A DNA stretch of 64,000 bases from Rhizobium giardinii bv. giardinii H152. Its GTDB lineage: Bacteria > Pseudomonadota > Alphaproteobacteria > Rhizobiales > Rhizobiaceae. The position numbers and the translations under genes are program-made. This document shows, in pieces, positions 26,264 to 35,272 of this stretch. Within the stretch, counting starts at the first letter, position 1; every line of letters begins with the position of its first letter. The notes under the pieces are model-generated. The model saw only the letters and a list, made by a program, of their open reading frames with translations, ran no database searches and was not told the DNA's origin. Location: assembly GCF_000379605.1 (NCBI RefSeq), contig NZ_KB902579.1, forward strand, positions 243,411-307,410, in the 5' to 3' direction.

Positions 26264-26859
26264 TCAGTCGAGCAGATCGAAGGCGCGGAAAATCCAGATG
26301 ACCTGATAGCCCAGGCCGGCAATGAGGAAAAGCGCGTGAAACCGGCGGTTCGGGGTGATGGCGGCCATGATGCACATGAGGATATAGGCGGCATTGCGCA
26401 GCGGATATTCCAGTCCGAACGAGGCGAAATAGGCCCGGCCTTTCACCGCAGTGTCGACGAGATCGACCGCATAGGCGAGCGCCAGGAAGCCGAAGAACCA
26501 GGCGCGGCGCGACATGAAATAATGCTCGTAGCCGCTGTAATCCTCCATCGTGGTGGGAAACAACAGCACGCAGAGGAAAAAGAAAATGCAGCAATAGACG
26601 ATGACGAAAAGATAGACGCCGAAATCGATGACCGGCACCGTATGCAGCCGATACTCCCACCACCAGAAATAGATCAGGAAGAGGAACATGAAGAGCACCC
26701 AGCCGAGATGCGGCCAGTAGATCTTCGTCTTGCCGGGATGCTGCACGAAGAGGGCAAGCCCGGTCAGCAACCGGCCATGCTGAGGCTGATGACCATGCCC
26801 ATGACGACGCGGATATGGGAAAAGACCTGCGGATCGACGGGCGGGGCCAATGGCTCCAT
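26264..26859 (-). pseudogene. Frameshifted membrane protein gene
   Basis: A multi-spanning membrane protein of about 198 residues split by an apparent one-base deletion. The ATG at 26859 starts four bases after the thioesterase stop and reads MEPLAPPVDPQVF... to SLSMAGC and a stop. The rest continues in another frame from about 26772 (LTGLALFVQHPGKTKIYW) to the stop at 26264, with four to five membrane segments. At plus 26771-26776 one extra C/G (GGCC to GGGCC) would restore SMARLLTGLAL. It could be a true pseudogene or a sequence error. The family is not recognised beyond a conserved rhizobial membrane protein. Confidence 0.65.
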
Positions 26860-26863
26860 GTCT

Positions 26864-27244
26864 TCAGGCCTCCGGCGGCACCGGTTTCGGATGACCGCTT
26901 TCGTCGAGCGCCACCATGACGAACAGTGCGTCGGTGACCTTGTCCATGCGATCCGAGAGGTAGCGCTGCGCCCAGACCTCGACCTTCAGCGTCATCGAGG
27001 TGCGGCCGACCTTGACGACATCGGTATAGATGCACAGCGTGTCGCCGATCTTGACCGGCATCTCGAAGGCCATTTCCTTGACCGCGGCGGTGACGACGCG
27101 CCCGCGGGCCCGTTCGGCAGCGCGGATGCCGCAGGACAGGTCCATCTGCGCCATCACCCAGCCGCCGAAGATATCGCCTGCGGCATTGGCGTCTGCCGGC
27201 ATCGCCAGCGTGCGCAACGTCAGGTCGCCATTTGGTTTCGTCAT
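26864..27244 (-). CDS. Acyl-CoA thioesterase (YciA-like hotdog)
   Basis: A 126-aa single hotdog domain that hydrolyses acyl-CoAs. [24 protein letters not shown] carries the conserved Asn/Asp-Gly-GG-x-M/D region of the YciA/BFIT family, and [20 protein letters not shown] is the second beta block. The length is normal. ATG 27244 is the first start in the conserved region; the upstream open frame to 27460 is unrelated. A membrane protein gene (frameshifted) begins 4 nt after its stop, which implies co-translation. Confidence 0.9.
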   Translation of the reverse strand: MTKPNGDLTLRTLAMPADANAAGDIFGGWVMAQMDLSCGIRAAERARGRVVTAAVKEMAFEMPVKIGDTLCIYTDVVKVGRTSMTLKVEVWAQRYLSDRMDKVTDALFVMVALDESGHPKPVPPEA

Positions 27245-27458
27245 GGTTCGTTGTCTCCGTTTGGTTCGATGTAACCCAAGGAGGAGGCATCGGAAAAGAC
27301 CCGCAGGAAAATATCCGCCGGGCACCATCAAAGGTGTTTGCTGCCAGGGATTAACAAAAGGTAAGTCGAATACCGCCAATTTTAGCCATCTATTGTTAGG
27401 GAGTTTGAAAATACGAGCGGTTATCGTGCGGTTCGACACTGCGGAGGGGTTTGCGTCC

Positions 27459-29273
27459 ATGAAACATTTTCGAATTTCCGTGCGCCTTTATGCGCTGGTG
27501 GCGCTGGCGCTGCTGATGATGGCGGCCGTGATGCTGCTTGGCCTCATCGAAGAGCAGGAAAAGCTGGTGACGCAACGCAAGGCGATGCTTGAAGCCATGA
27601 ACGAGAACGCGATCGCCGTGTTCGATGCCTATTACAAGCAGGAGCAGGCCGGCACGCTCAGCCAGGCGGATGCGCAAGCCCGCGCCATCGAGGCGGTCGG
27701 CGCGATGCGCTATCAGGGAAACGGCTATTTCTGGATCAACGACATGCAGCCGAAGATGGTGATGCATCCGATCAAGCCTGCGCTGAACGGTACGGACCTC
27801 ACCGAAAACAAGGATCCGAACGGCAAGCATCTGTTCATCGAGTTCGTCAACACCGTCAAAGCCGAGGGCAAGGGTTTCGTCGACTACTACTGGCCGAAGC
27901 CGGGCGCCGAGGAGCCGGTGCTGAAATATTCGCATGTCGCCGGCTTCAAGCCCTGGGGCTGGGTCGTCGGCACCGGCGTCTATGCCGACGACCTGGCTGC
28001 GATGTTCCGGGAAGGCCTGATGCATGTGGCCGTGATGTGTGGCGTCGCGGCTCTCATCATCCTGCTTGCCGCCTTGTCGATCGTTCGCAGCGTCGTTCGC
28101 CCGGTCGAACGCCTGAAGGCATCGATGCGGGCAATCGCCGACGAGGATGTCTCGGCCGAGGTGCCGGAAACCGACCGCAAGGACGAGGTCGGCCAGATGG
28201 CGCGGGTGCTGGTCGTTCTGCGCGACTCGGTGAAGGAGCGCATCGAGCTTCGCGAACGCGAGGCCGAGCAGCAGAACCAGCTCGACGAGGAGCGCCGCAG
28301 CAACGAACACCGCCTGCAGTCCGGGGCGCAGGCGCAGGCCGACGCCATGGCAACGGTCGGCGCAGCGCTGGAAAAGCTGGCGAGCGGCGACCTGACGGCG
28401 GACATCGGCCGCATCGCGCCGGAATATTCCAAGCTGCGGGACGACTTCAACACGGCGGTGGCGGCGCTGCGCGGCGTCATCCAGTCGATCGCGCAATCGA
28501 CCGAAGTGGTGCACGGCAGCGCCGGCGACATTTCGCAGGCCGCCAACAACCTGTCGCGCCGCACCGAGCAGCAGGCCGCAGCACTGGAGCAGACGGCAGC
28601 GGCGCTCGACGAGATCACCTCGACCGTCAAGAGCGCCTCCGACCGCGCGGCCGAAGCGCGCGAGATGGTCAACGAGACGAAGGGCAGCGCCGCCAGATCC
28701 GGCGAGATCGTCCGTAACGCGGTTGCCGCGATGAGCCGGATCGAGGGCTCGTCCAGCCGCATCAACCAGATCATCGGCGTCATCGACGAGATCGCCTTCC
28801 AGACCAACCTGCTTGCGCTGAACGCCGGCGTCGAGGCGGCGCGGGCAGGCGAAGCCGGCCGCGGTTTCGCCGTCGTCGCCCAGGAAGTGCGCGAACTGGC
28901 GCAGCGTTCGGCCGGTGCCGCCAAGGAGATCAAGGAACTGATCCGCAATTCGGCAACGGAAGTCGAAACCGGCGTGACGCTGGTGCGCTCGACCGGCGAT
29001 GCGCTGATGGAGATCGAGGCGCTCGTCAATCGAGTGAACGACCATGTGGCCTCGATCGCCACCGCCGCGCGCGAGCAGGCAACCGGTCTGGCGGAGGTCA
29101 ATACGGCCGTCAACAGCATGGACCAGATGACCCAGCAGAACGCGGCGATGGTCGAGGAGACGACGGCGGCGAGCCAGACGCTGGCGCAGGAAAGCCGCGA
29201 GCTGAAGAGCCTGCTGCAGACCTTCCGCCTTTCCGCCAGCACCAGCCAAACCGCCTACGGGCGCGCGGCCTGA
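27459..29273 (+). CDS. Methyl-accepting chemotaxis protein with Cache domain
   Basis: A 604-aa transmembrane chemoreceptor. Layout: membrane segment 1 (residues about 9-29), periplasmic single Cache domain (sCache_2: [52 protein letters not shown]), membrane segment 2 (about 190-210), HAMP, a Gln/Glu-rich linker coiled coil, a second HAMP-like stretch and the signalling domain with the hairpin tip [23 protein letters not shown]. It has no C-terminal CheR-binding pentapeptide. GCGGAGGGG precedes ATG 27459. sCache_2 receptors often sense small carboxylates; the ligand here is unknown. Confidence 0.93.
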   Translation: MKHFRISVRLYALVALALLMMAAVMLLGLIEEQEKLVTQRKAMLEAMNENAIAVFDAYYKQEQAGTLSQADAQARAIEAVGAMRYQGNGYFWINDMQPKMVMHPIKPALNGTDLTENKDPNGKHLFIEFVNTVKAEGKGFVDYYWPKPGAEEPVLKYSHVAGFKPWGWVVGTGVYADDLAAMFREGLMHVAVMCGVAALIILLAALSIVRSVVRPVERLKASMRAIADEDVSAEVPETDRKDEVGQMARVLVVLRDSVKERIELREREAEQQNQLDEERRSNEHRLQSGAQAQADAMATVGAALEKLASGDLTADIGRIAPEYSKLRDDFNTAVAALRGVIQSIAQSTEVVHGSAGDISQAANNLSRRTEQQAAALEQTAAALDEITSTVKSASDRAAEAREMVNETKGSAARSGEIVRNAVAAMSRIEGSSSRINQIIGVIDEIAFQTNLLALNAGVEAARAGEAGRGFAVVAQEVRELAQRSAGAAKEIKELIRNSATEVETGVTLVRSTGDALMEIEALVNRVNDHVASIATAAREQATGLAEVNTAVNSMDQMTQQNAAMVEETTAASQTLAQESRELKSLLQTFRLSASTSQTAYGRAA

Positions 29274-29301
29274 TCACTTCAAAAAGACGGAAATGCCGAT
29301 T

Positions 29302-29330
29302 GCCCGTGTCCGCAAGGATGCGGGCTTTTT
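29302..29330 (+). terminator. Rho-independent terminator after the chemoreceptor gene
   Basis: A ten-pair stem GCCCGTGTCC (29302-29311) with GGATGCGGGC (29316-29325), two of the pairs G-U, loop GCAA, followed by TTTTT. It lies 28 bp after the stop. Confidence 0.85.
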
Positions 29331-29475
29331 CCGTTCGGGGATAGCACGAGTGCGGCGGCCGCGATCTTACGCATCGGCCCGAGACCGATCGGGACGAGGC
29401 TTAACGCGGAAGCCTCGCCCCAACCGGGCGGAAGGTTCAAATGCAACAGACCCAAGTCTTAAGCGGGACAGGTCA

Positions 29476-29688
29476 TCAGCAGTAGTATACGCCGGCCGCG
29501 CAGCGCCGCACCGTTCGGCGCGCCACGCCGGCGGCGCTGACCGGGGTGAGCGGGCGACCGACACGGGCCTCGGCGGGAAGGCCGGGGCCGAACGTCCCAG
29601 TGGAAAACAGGCTCGTGCCCGTTTCCAGTGCTCCCATGCCGATTGCGAGCGTGACGAGCATCCATCTGATTCTTCGAGTCGTTTTCAT
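29476..29688 (-). CDS. Tiny exported protein coupled to DUF2092 gene
   Basis: A 70-aa protein with an N-terminal basic/hydrophobic signal (MKTTRRIRWMLVTLAIGMGAL) and a short mature part ending RRTVRRCAAGVYYC. Its start overlaps the stop of the DUF2092 gene by four bases (ATGA), strong evidence for translation. The two Cys near the C-terminus could form a disulfide. I recall short rhizobial exported proteins with a similar RCAAGVYYC-type tail next to DUF2092 genes, but no function. Confidence 0.65.
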   Translation of the reverse strand: MKTTRRIRWMLVTLAIGMGALETGTSLFSTGTFGPGLPAEARVGRPLTPVSAAGVARRTVRRCAAGVYYC

Positions 29689-30485
29689 TTCGCGCCCTTT
29701 CGCACGTAGATCCCACCCATCTCGTCGAGATCGGGGATATCCTTCATTTCCACCTTCTTTGTCCCGTCCGACGCCGCCAACGTGAACGTGGCGGCTGCCG
29801 CACCAGCACCCCAGGCGCTGAAGTCCAGCGTATATTCGGGCCAGCCTTCAACCGTCTTGCTGGTGATCACGAACCGACAGGGATGTGGCACGTCGCCCTG
29901 GGCGATCCACATCTGCCAGTCCACTTCGGGGGTACGGAAGGCGACGTGGTCGCATTCCTCGCCCCGGATCACACCGCTGCCGAGATCCTTCACTTCGGTT
30001 ACCTCGGCCAGAAGCACGGCCTCGGCGTCCGCACCCAACAGGTCGGCCGCGGGCAACGGGCGATGGTATTCATCGCGCAGCTTGTCGACCAACTGGTCGA
30101 TCGTGCCCGGCAATTCGGACTGGGCAAAGCTGTTTGTGCTTCGGTTCAGGACCGACAGCGTCTTGCCGTCGAACGTCATGTCAACTTCTGCAAAGCCGCC
30201 GTGGCGCGTGACATGTATTTTGTCGGGCCGTTGCATATGGACGCTGCCCGAGCTTGCGATGGCCAGTTTCTGGCCGTCCGTTGTCACAATCTCGAGGCTC
30301 AGGTCCACATCGAAGGACAGGTTCTGCTGCGCCCCGAGGTATTTGGTCATCGCCTTCAGGAGATCGCGAGCCTGCGCCTCGTCAGCCAGGGCCGCGGGCG
30401 CCCCTGTTCCCACGATCATGGCCGCCGTGATTGCCCCGATCGAGACTGCCCTGCGAAGATTTGAAAGTTCAGGAGAAAGTAGCAT
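29685..30485 (-). CDS. DUF2092 domain-containing exported protein
   Basis: A 266-aa periplasmic protein: signal peptide (residues about 10-35, ending at AALA-D) then a DUF2092 domain, a LolA/LppX-like beta fold (VDLSLEIVTTDGQKLAIASSGSVHMQRPDKIHV, CRFVITSK, YTLDFSAW). LolA-like folds bind lipids, but a role here is only inferred. ATG 30485 has GGAGGG eight bases upstream and is preferred over GTG 30512. A tiny Cys-ending exported protein is encoded in overlap downstream. Confidence 0.85.
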   Translation of the reverse strand: MLLSPELSNLRRAVSIGAITAAMIVGTGAPAALADEAQARDLLKAMTKYLGAQQNLSFDVDLSLEIVTTDGQKLAIASSGSVHMQRPDKIHVTRHGGFAEVDMTFDGKTLSVLNRSTNSFAQSELPGTIDQLVDKLRDEYHRPLPAADLLGADAEAVLLAEVTEVKDLGSGVIRGEECDHVAFRTPEVDWQMWIAQGDVPHPCRFVITSKTVEGWPEYTLDFSAWGAGAAAATFTLAASDGTKKVEMKDIPDLDEMGGIYVRKGAK

Positions 30486-30767
30486 TTGCGTCGCCCTCCA
30501 TCGACCGGACACGGACGCTGCCGTGACAGGACAAAATTCACCTTACACCGATCGCACCGAGGACAGTGAACTGCATTGACGTGGATCAAAAACAAAGCGC
30601 AGCGCCTGCTGCCTGCGGGCCATGGTGCTCAGATGCAAGCGTCCCGCGCCATCATCGACATGGAGCGTTTACTCAGCGCAGGACATCCTGCGCGCATGAC
30701 CTTTGGCATGGAGGCGCCAGTGCCTTCTTCGCCGTGATCGCCAGCGGCGATCCGACATCGTCCGACA

Positions 30768-32009
30768 TCAGTTTCCAACGATGCGGATCGGCACGCCTTC
30801 CAGGATCCTGTCGAGGCCGGGAGTAGCGCTATCGCCGAAGCGGCCGGCGGTGTTCAACCCGGACCCGATGAGTCGGACGACTTCGGGAGAGCCAGCGAAC
30901 TTTGAATGGCTGCCCGAACTCGAATTGTCGATCTCGGAAAGGTCGATGACCGTGGGCCCGAGTCGTTCCAACTCCTGCGCATCCGCCGCGCCGACGCGCG
31001 GGACACCCCCCGCGATCCGACGCGAGAGACGAAGCGCGCTGTCGTCCTTGGAGACGAGGATATACATCTTGTCGCGCACGGCCTGCGGCAGCAGCCCGAT
31101 CTGGGTGCGGAACAGGTCGATGTCGATGTCGGGAGAGGCCAGGATGAAGTGGTTGATGGTTTTGCGGCGACCGAGGTAGCCGGCCTGCTCGGCGTCGACG
31201 AGGCCTTCCATCATCAGGAACGCGCCCATGGAATGAGCGAAGAGGTCGGCACTCTCGGCCCGGGTCCGGACCAGGATGTCGGCCATCTCCTTGATCTTGA
31301 CGCGCGCAACAAGCGCGCTGTTGAGGTCGTAGACATAGCGGGGCGCCCTGGCCGCGGAGGCCCAGGTGAAGAGGACGGGCACGCCCTGGAAACCAGTGTC
31401 CTCGACGAACTGTGCCAGGCGAAGGAGGGCATCACTCGTCGTGTTGTTGTAGCCGTGGATAAAGAGCAGCACCTTCCGCTGGCCCACCGGCCGGGTGGCC
31501 AGTTCGCGGTTTATCTCCGAGACAAAGGCGTCGTCGCTATTGTATATCACCGGATCGACGATCGCGAACTCGGTGCGCGGATCGGGTGGCAGACGCTTTG
31601 CGCGTTCGAGCTGCCCCGGGGTGTGGTTCGGCGGAACAGTGACTTCCACCGAGGCGAGGCCGAGCTCCGGCGCACGGTTTGCCGAGTAAAAGGCACCCAC
31701 GACTTCAGAGGCCTCGCGCGTCGTGGTGATGAAGATGCGTTTACGGCTGAGGTCACGCACCGATGCGGTCGGGACTGCCGGGTTGTCGATGCCTATGAGC
31801 TCGGGCGGGCGGCTGCAAGCAGCAACCGCCAAGAGCAGGAGTGCCGCTACAAAAGGTGGCAAGAGCGAGCGCTTGCTGATGAAATACCTCCAAGCGCTGC
31901 ACTCAATCCGGCAGCCCTGTAACCTCGTCCCGGCACGAATGCTAGCAAGGATGTATTTTCGAGGCAAGCGTCGACACGATACCGGCACTTGCGGGCCTGT
32001 CTTGACCAT
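30768..32009 (-). CDS. DUF900-type alpha/beta hydrolase lipoprotein
   Basis: A protein of up to 413 aa. A lipobox LLAVAAC (Cys65 in this reading) follows a hydrophobic stretch, so it is probably an envelope lipoprotein. The hydrolase domain shows RKRIFITTTREAS, LLFIHGYNNTT (about 182-192) and the nucleophile elbow AHSMG with Ser260, plus the ASPDIDID acidic region. The N-terminus is uncertain: GGAGG occurs just before FISKRSLL, but no standard start codon follows it. The first ~40 residues of the long reading look uncoded. This is the second DUF900-like hydrolase in the window. Confidence 0.8.
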   Translation of the reverse strand: MVKTGPQVPVSCRRLPRKYILASIRAGTRLQGCRIECSAWRYFISKRSLLPPFVAALLLLAVAACSRPPELIGIDNPAVPTASVRDLSRKRIFITTTREASEVVGAFYSANRAPELGLASVEVTVPPNHTPGQLERAKRLPPDPRTEFAIVDPVIYNSDDAFVSEINRELATRPVGQRKVLLFIHGYNNTTSDALLRLAQFVEDTGFQGVPVLFTWASAARAPRYVYDLNSALVARVKIKEMADILVRTRAESADLFAHSMGAFLMMEGLVDAEQAGYLGRRKTINHFILASPDIDIDLFRTQIGLLPQAVRDKMYILVSKDDSALRLSRRIAGGVPRVGAADAQELERLGPTVIDLSEIDNSSSGSHSKFAGSPEVVRLIGSGLNTAGRFGDSATPGLDRILEGVPIRIVGN

Positions 32010-32098
32010 GGCGGGTTTGCAGCCAGAATGGCGCGGTGATTCAAGATGTTAACCGTCTGCGCCAGCCATGGCGCTGAAATCGGAGAGGACTGCCAGTG

Positions 32099-32683
32099 AT
32101 GCCATTTCGACGTGTGACGATCCGTATCGGGGCGCTGATGGCGCTGTCGCTCGGCGGGCTTTCGGCCTGCACCGTCGTCGTCGACGAGCCGCGGCCGGAG
32201 CCCTCCTACCCGCAGATGTGCACGATGGAGTACGACCCGGTCTGCGCCGATCGCGGTGACAACCGCAGGACCTTTGCCAATGCCTGCCAGGCGCGGTCCA
32301 ACGGTTACCGCATCATCGGCCGCGGCGAATGCCGGCCGCAGCGGCCTGATTTCGGCGACGACCGGCCGCGGGTCTGCACGCGTGAATACTCTCCCGTCTG
32401 CGCCCGGCAGGGACGCCGCCAGCAGACCTTTTCCAATGGCTGCATGGCCGAAGCCGAAGGTTTCCGGGTGATCGGCCGCGGCGAATGCCGCCGCGCGGAA
32501 ATGCCGCCCATCGACGATAGCGGTGTGCCTCCCGACCGCGACCCCGATCGCCGGCCGCAGGCCTGCACCCGCGAATACGCGCCGGTCTGCGCCCGCCAGG
32601 GCCGCCAGCGGCAGACCTTTCCGAATGCCTGCACGGCAGAGGCCGAGGGGTTCAGGGTGATCGACAACGGCCCGTGCCAGTAA
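32099..32683 (+). CDS. Lipoprotein with three Kazal-type inhibitor domains
   Basis: A 194-aa exported lipoprotein (lipobox LGGLSAC, Cys24). It has three Kazal-like domains at residues 41-78, 93-130 and 156-193. Each has four Cys with identical spacing C-x7-C-x13-C-x14-C and the signature PVCA...F-x-N-x-C. Classical Kazal inhibitors have six Cys; the four-Cys form is typical of bacterial versions. Pro/Asp/Arg-rich linkers join them. Serine-protease inhibition at the cell surface is the family inference. The ATG at 32099 is chosen over a GTG three bases earlier. Confidence 0.88.
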   Translation: MPFRRVTIRIGALMALSLGGLSACTVVVDEPRPEPSYPQMCTMEYDPVCADRGDNRRTFANACQARSNGYRIIGRGECRPQRPDFGDDRPRVCTREYSPVCARQGRRQQTFSNGCMAEAEGFRVIGRGECRRAEMPPIDDSGVPPDRDPDRRPQACTREYAPVCARQGRQRQTFPNACTAEAEGFRVIDNGPCQ

Positions 32684-32709
32684 GGCGGGCAGGATGGTTT
32701 GACGTTGTG

Positions 32710-33228
32710 CTACATTAATTGAAAGTCGTCGGCTTCCGATGAATGTGCAGCCAGCCACGTCAGGAGGTCCTCTTGGAAGCGCGCGCCCCCGATCTTGAAC
32801 ATGTCGAGGTATAGCTCGGGAGCAAGCGCGTCATAGAAATGTTCTGGGTCGCGCTTCGTGATGAAGGCATACAGGTCCCATGTCCTCGTGAGGGTCGTCT
32901 CCATCGTTTCTCCCTCTTGGTCCGCTGTGGTCACCGCGTGCTCGGCCAGAGCCCTGACGAACCAAGAATGATGCTCTTTGGCTTCCAATAGCCACCGATC
33001 AGCCCGAGCGGCCTCAGCAGGTTCCACTGGCCCATCCTCCTCCTGGAACAGCATCAGATTGATCATCTTGGCGGAAGGGGGCCAGCGATGCTTGGGGTCA
33101 TTGACAAAATTCAAGCCGCAACACCCACATCGAAAGCGTTGTATTTTTCGAACCTTCCCGTCCTTCACGAAGTCCCTGCCGTTGCAGCCGGGGCAGTAAA
33201 CATCCTCGTCATCATCCATGTCCGCCAC
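32710..33228 (-). CDS. Zinc-ribbon protein of unknown function
   Basis: A 172-aa protein with an N-terminal four-Cys zinc ribbon (CPGCNG...RFRCGCCG) resembling the N-terminus of IS1-type transposase InsA and other DNA-binding ribbons. The rest is acidic and helical with no recognised domain (EEDGPVEPAEAARADRWL). GTG 33228 has AAGGAA five bases upstream and sits one base after the stop of a small frame, so coupling is likely; ATG 33219 is an alternative. Base composition is lower in GC than its neighbours. Confidence 0.65.
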   Translation of the reverse strand: MADMDDDEDVYCPGCNGRDFVKDGKVRKIQRFRCGCCGLNFVNDPKHRWPPSAKMINLMLFQEEDGPVEPAEAARADRWLLEAKEHHSWFVRALAEHAVTTADQEGETMETTLTRTWDLYAFITKRDPEHFYDALAPELYLDMFKIGGARFQEDLLTWLAAHSSEADDFQLM

Positions 33229-33229
33229 A

Positions 33230-33457
33230 CTATTTCCTTTCCCGTAACGGGCGCCTGCGCCAGCTTCGCAGCTCACGAAGAAGCGAGTTGATCGCCGCGA
33301 TCAAACCAGTGATGGCAACAATAGCCGCTGTTAAAGGGAGTATATCCAATTGCCACTCCTTATGGCTGTTCAAGATGCAGTTAGGATATGACTTGCCGCC
33401 TTCGCTGCAATCATGAATTTTACGCAAAATTAAGGGATAGATGGAGCCGAAAAACAA
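33230..33457 (-). CDS. Possible small membrane protein
   Basis: A frame of up to 75 aa ending one base before the zinc-ribbon gene. It has one hydrophobic helix (LPLTAAIVAITGLIAAINSLL) and a basic tail RSWRRRPLRERK, as in small one-pass membrane proteins. Only TTG starts exist: 33457, or 33349 with GGAG six bases upstream, which would give 39 aa. Support is the ribosome-binding site, hydrophobic pattern and tight junction. Confidence 0.35.
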   Translation of the reverse strand: MFFGSIYPLILRKIHDCSEGGKSYPNCILNSHKEWQLDILPLTAAIVAITGLIAAINSLLRELRSWRRRPLRERK

Positions 33458-33652
33458 ACGGAGGTATGCCCTAGCTAGTTATCCTTGGCCAGCGCTCCGC
33501 AATCCCAGGTGATGCGGGCGATCTGGTACATTAGCTGCGACAGCGACAATGACCGTTTGGCGCAAAGAGGACGGGTTGGTAGAACACGCTGACGATCGAA
33601 CCGCCCGTTCGCAGCGGTTCACAGTTGACGACGGAAAACAGGAAGCTGCGGC

Positions 33653-34462
33653 ATGTCTTTGCGCATTGTTTCATTGAACGCCTGGGGTGGCCGGGTTTAT
33701 GCACCGCTGATGCGTTATCTCGTCGATGTGGACGCGGATGTGATCTGCCTGCAGGAGGTGGTGCGCACGCCGGCGACCACCTCGGCATGGCTGGTCTATC
33801 GGGATCATGACGTGGAACTGCCGCAGCGGGCCAATCTGTTCGACGAGATCCGCGCCGCGCTTCCATCGCATGATGCGTTCTTCTGCCCGACGGCGCGCGG
33901 CACGCTGTTTGACGGTAACGAGGAAATTCCCTCCGAATTCGGGCTGGCGACCTTCGTGCGCCGTTCGCTCGCCGTCATCGGCCAGGCCAGCGATTTCGTC
34001 CACGGCGAATTTTCACCGGATGGCTGGGGGCCGCACCCGCGGGCGCGCAATGCCCATTGCGTTCGGCTGTTCAGCTATGAGGACGGCTTTCCGGTGACCA
34101 TCGTCCAGATGCACGGCCTTCGCGATCTCAGCGGCAAGGGCGATACGCCGGCGCGCGAAAGGCAGACGGAAGCGTTGATCGAAGTGATCCTGAATCTCTG
34201 GCGCGGCGATGAGCGGCTGGTGGTCTGCGGCGATTTCAACGTCCGGCCGGAGAGCGGGATGTTCGGCGCGCTCGCCGATCTCGGCCTCGCCGATCTCGTG
34301 ACGGCGCGGGGGCATACGGATACACGGACGTCCTACTACGAAAAACCGGGACGCTTTGCCGACTACATGCTGGTGACGCCGGATGTGGAGGTCGTCGGCT
34401 TCGACGTGGTAGCGCAGCCCGAAGTCTCTGACCATCGAGCGCTGCTTCTGGAGATGCGCTGA
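33653..34462 (+). CDS. Endonuclease/exonuclease/phosphatase family protein
   Basis: A 269-aa metal-dependent phosphoesterase of the EEP fold (DNase I / AP endonuclease / sphingomyelinase superfamily). Motifs: RIVSLNAWGG, DVICLQEVV (metal Glu), VQMHGLRD, CGDFNVRP (Asp/Asn) and SDHRALLLE (terminal catalytic Asp-His). No signal peptide. It stands alone. The substrate (DNA or phosphodiester metabolite) cannot be inferred. Confidence 0.88.
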   Translation: MSLRIVSLNAWGGRVYAPLMRYLVDVDADVICLQEVVRTPATTSAWLVYRDHDVELPQRANLFDEIRAALPSHDAFFCPTARGTLFDGNEEIPSEFGLATFVRRSLAVIGQASDFVHGEFSPDGWGPHPRARNAHCVRLFSYEDGFPVTIVQMHGLRDLSGKGDTPARERQTEALIEVILNLWRGDERLVVCGDFNVRPESGMFGALADLGLADLVTARGHTDTRTSYYEKPGRFADYMLVTPDVEVVGFDVVAQPEVSDHRALLLEMR

Positions 34463-34476
34463 TCTGCTTGGCTTCG

Positions 34477-34527
34477 TCGCAGGTTCTGATCGGAAAATCG
34501 TGGGACACTTTTCCGAAACCTGCTTAG
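34477..34527. repeat. Palindromic repeat, copy 1
   Basis: An imperfect inverted repeat, GTCGCAGGTTCTGATCGGAA ... TTTTCCGAAACCTG, lies between the EEP and DUF488 genes. A close copy lies at 45643-45690 after dgkA. It is a rhizobial REP-like intergenic element by appearance. Confidence 0.65.
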
Positions 34528-34561
34528 GATCGGCACGCGCGCACAGTCAGGGAGGTGGCAG

Positions 34562-35005
34562 ATGCCGATTGACGTGACCACGATCGGGTTTACCCAGAGC
34601 AGCGCGGCGGATTTCTTTGGCCGTCTGAGGCAGGCTGGCGTGAAGAGGGTCGTGGACATCAGGCTGCACAACACATCCCAGCTGGCCGGCTTCGCCAAGG
34701 CCGGCGATCTGCCGTATTTTCTCAAGGAGTTGTGTGGCGCGGACTATGTCCACCAGCCGCTGCTCGCACCGACCGAAGACATTCTCACGGCCTTCAAGAA
34801 GGAGAAGGGCGACTGGACCACGATGCGCCATCGGTTCATGGAACTGATGGCGGAGCGCCGCATCGAGAGTCGCCTTACGCCTGCGGCGTTCGCAGGGAGT
34901 TGCCTGCTCTGCTCGGAGGCCTTGCCGCACCAGTGCCACCGCCAGCTCGTCTGCGACTATCTCAACGGTAAATGGGGCGGGGCGCTCTCCGTCAGGCATT
35001 TGTGA
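34562..35005 (+). CDS. DUF488 family protein
   Basis: A 147-aa DUF488 protein: N-terminal TIGFTQSSAADFFGRLR and VVDIRLHN, central YFLKELCGADYVHQPLLAP and a C-terminal LLCSEALPHQCHRQLVC with Cys and His residues. GGGAGGTGG precedes the ATG. The family has no established biochemical role. It stands alone. Confidence 0.85.
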   Translation: MPIDVTTIGFTQSSAADFFGRLRQAGVKRVVDIRLHNTSQLAGFAKAGDLPYFLKELCGADYVHQPLLAPTEDILTAFKKEKGDWTTMRHRFMELMAERRIESRLTPAAFAGSCLLCSEALPHQCHRQLVCDYLNGKWGGALSVRHL

Positions 35006-35220
35006 CGGATATGTGCCGCATGGCTTCTGTGCGCTTCCAGGCGGGCAGGGACCATATCCGGTAAGGGAACCGAAAGGCTTCGTTTACCCTGTTTGCATAA
35101 AATCTGCTGTGATCGCGACCTTTGCGAACCGGTGCCCGCCTTTCGACACAGGCGGACCTCAGGTTTCATGCGGGGCCGGGCGGATAGCGGATGGTGCGTT
35201 CGGCGCATCGTCACCAAGTG

Positions 35221-35265
35221 TAACAGCGTTGCAGCGTTCTTTCCGCTTCGACGCGCGGCGCAGTG
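35221..35265. repeat. ACAGCG...GCGGCGC repeat, copy 1
   Basis: TAACAGCGTTGCAGCGTTCT followed by a GC-rich half ending CGCGCGGCGCAGTG, just before the extensin-like gene. It resembles 46967-47010 (GTTACAGCG...GCGCGCGGCGCTGTG) between fbpA and fbpB. It is probably a dispersed repeat with regulatory or structural role unknown. Confidence 0.45.
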
Positions 35266-35272
35266 GGCGGCA

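Noticed and set aside
27396..29249. 617-aa open frame antisense to the chemoreceptor gene
   Set aside because: Shadow of a well-supported gene; composition is Arg/Leu/His-rich and lacks motifs.
33119..33206. IS1 transposase remnant from the zinc-ribbon similarity
   Set aside because: Only a short Cys pattern is shared. There is no transposase catalytic domain, inverted repeats or target duplication nearby.
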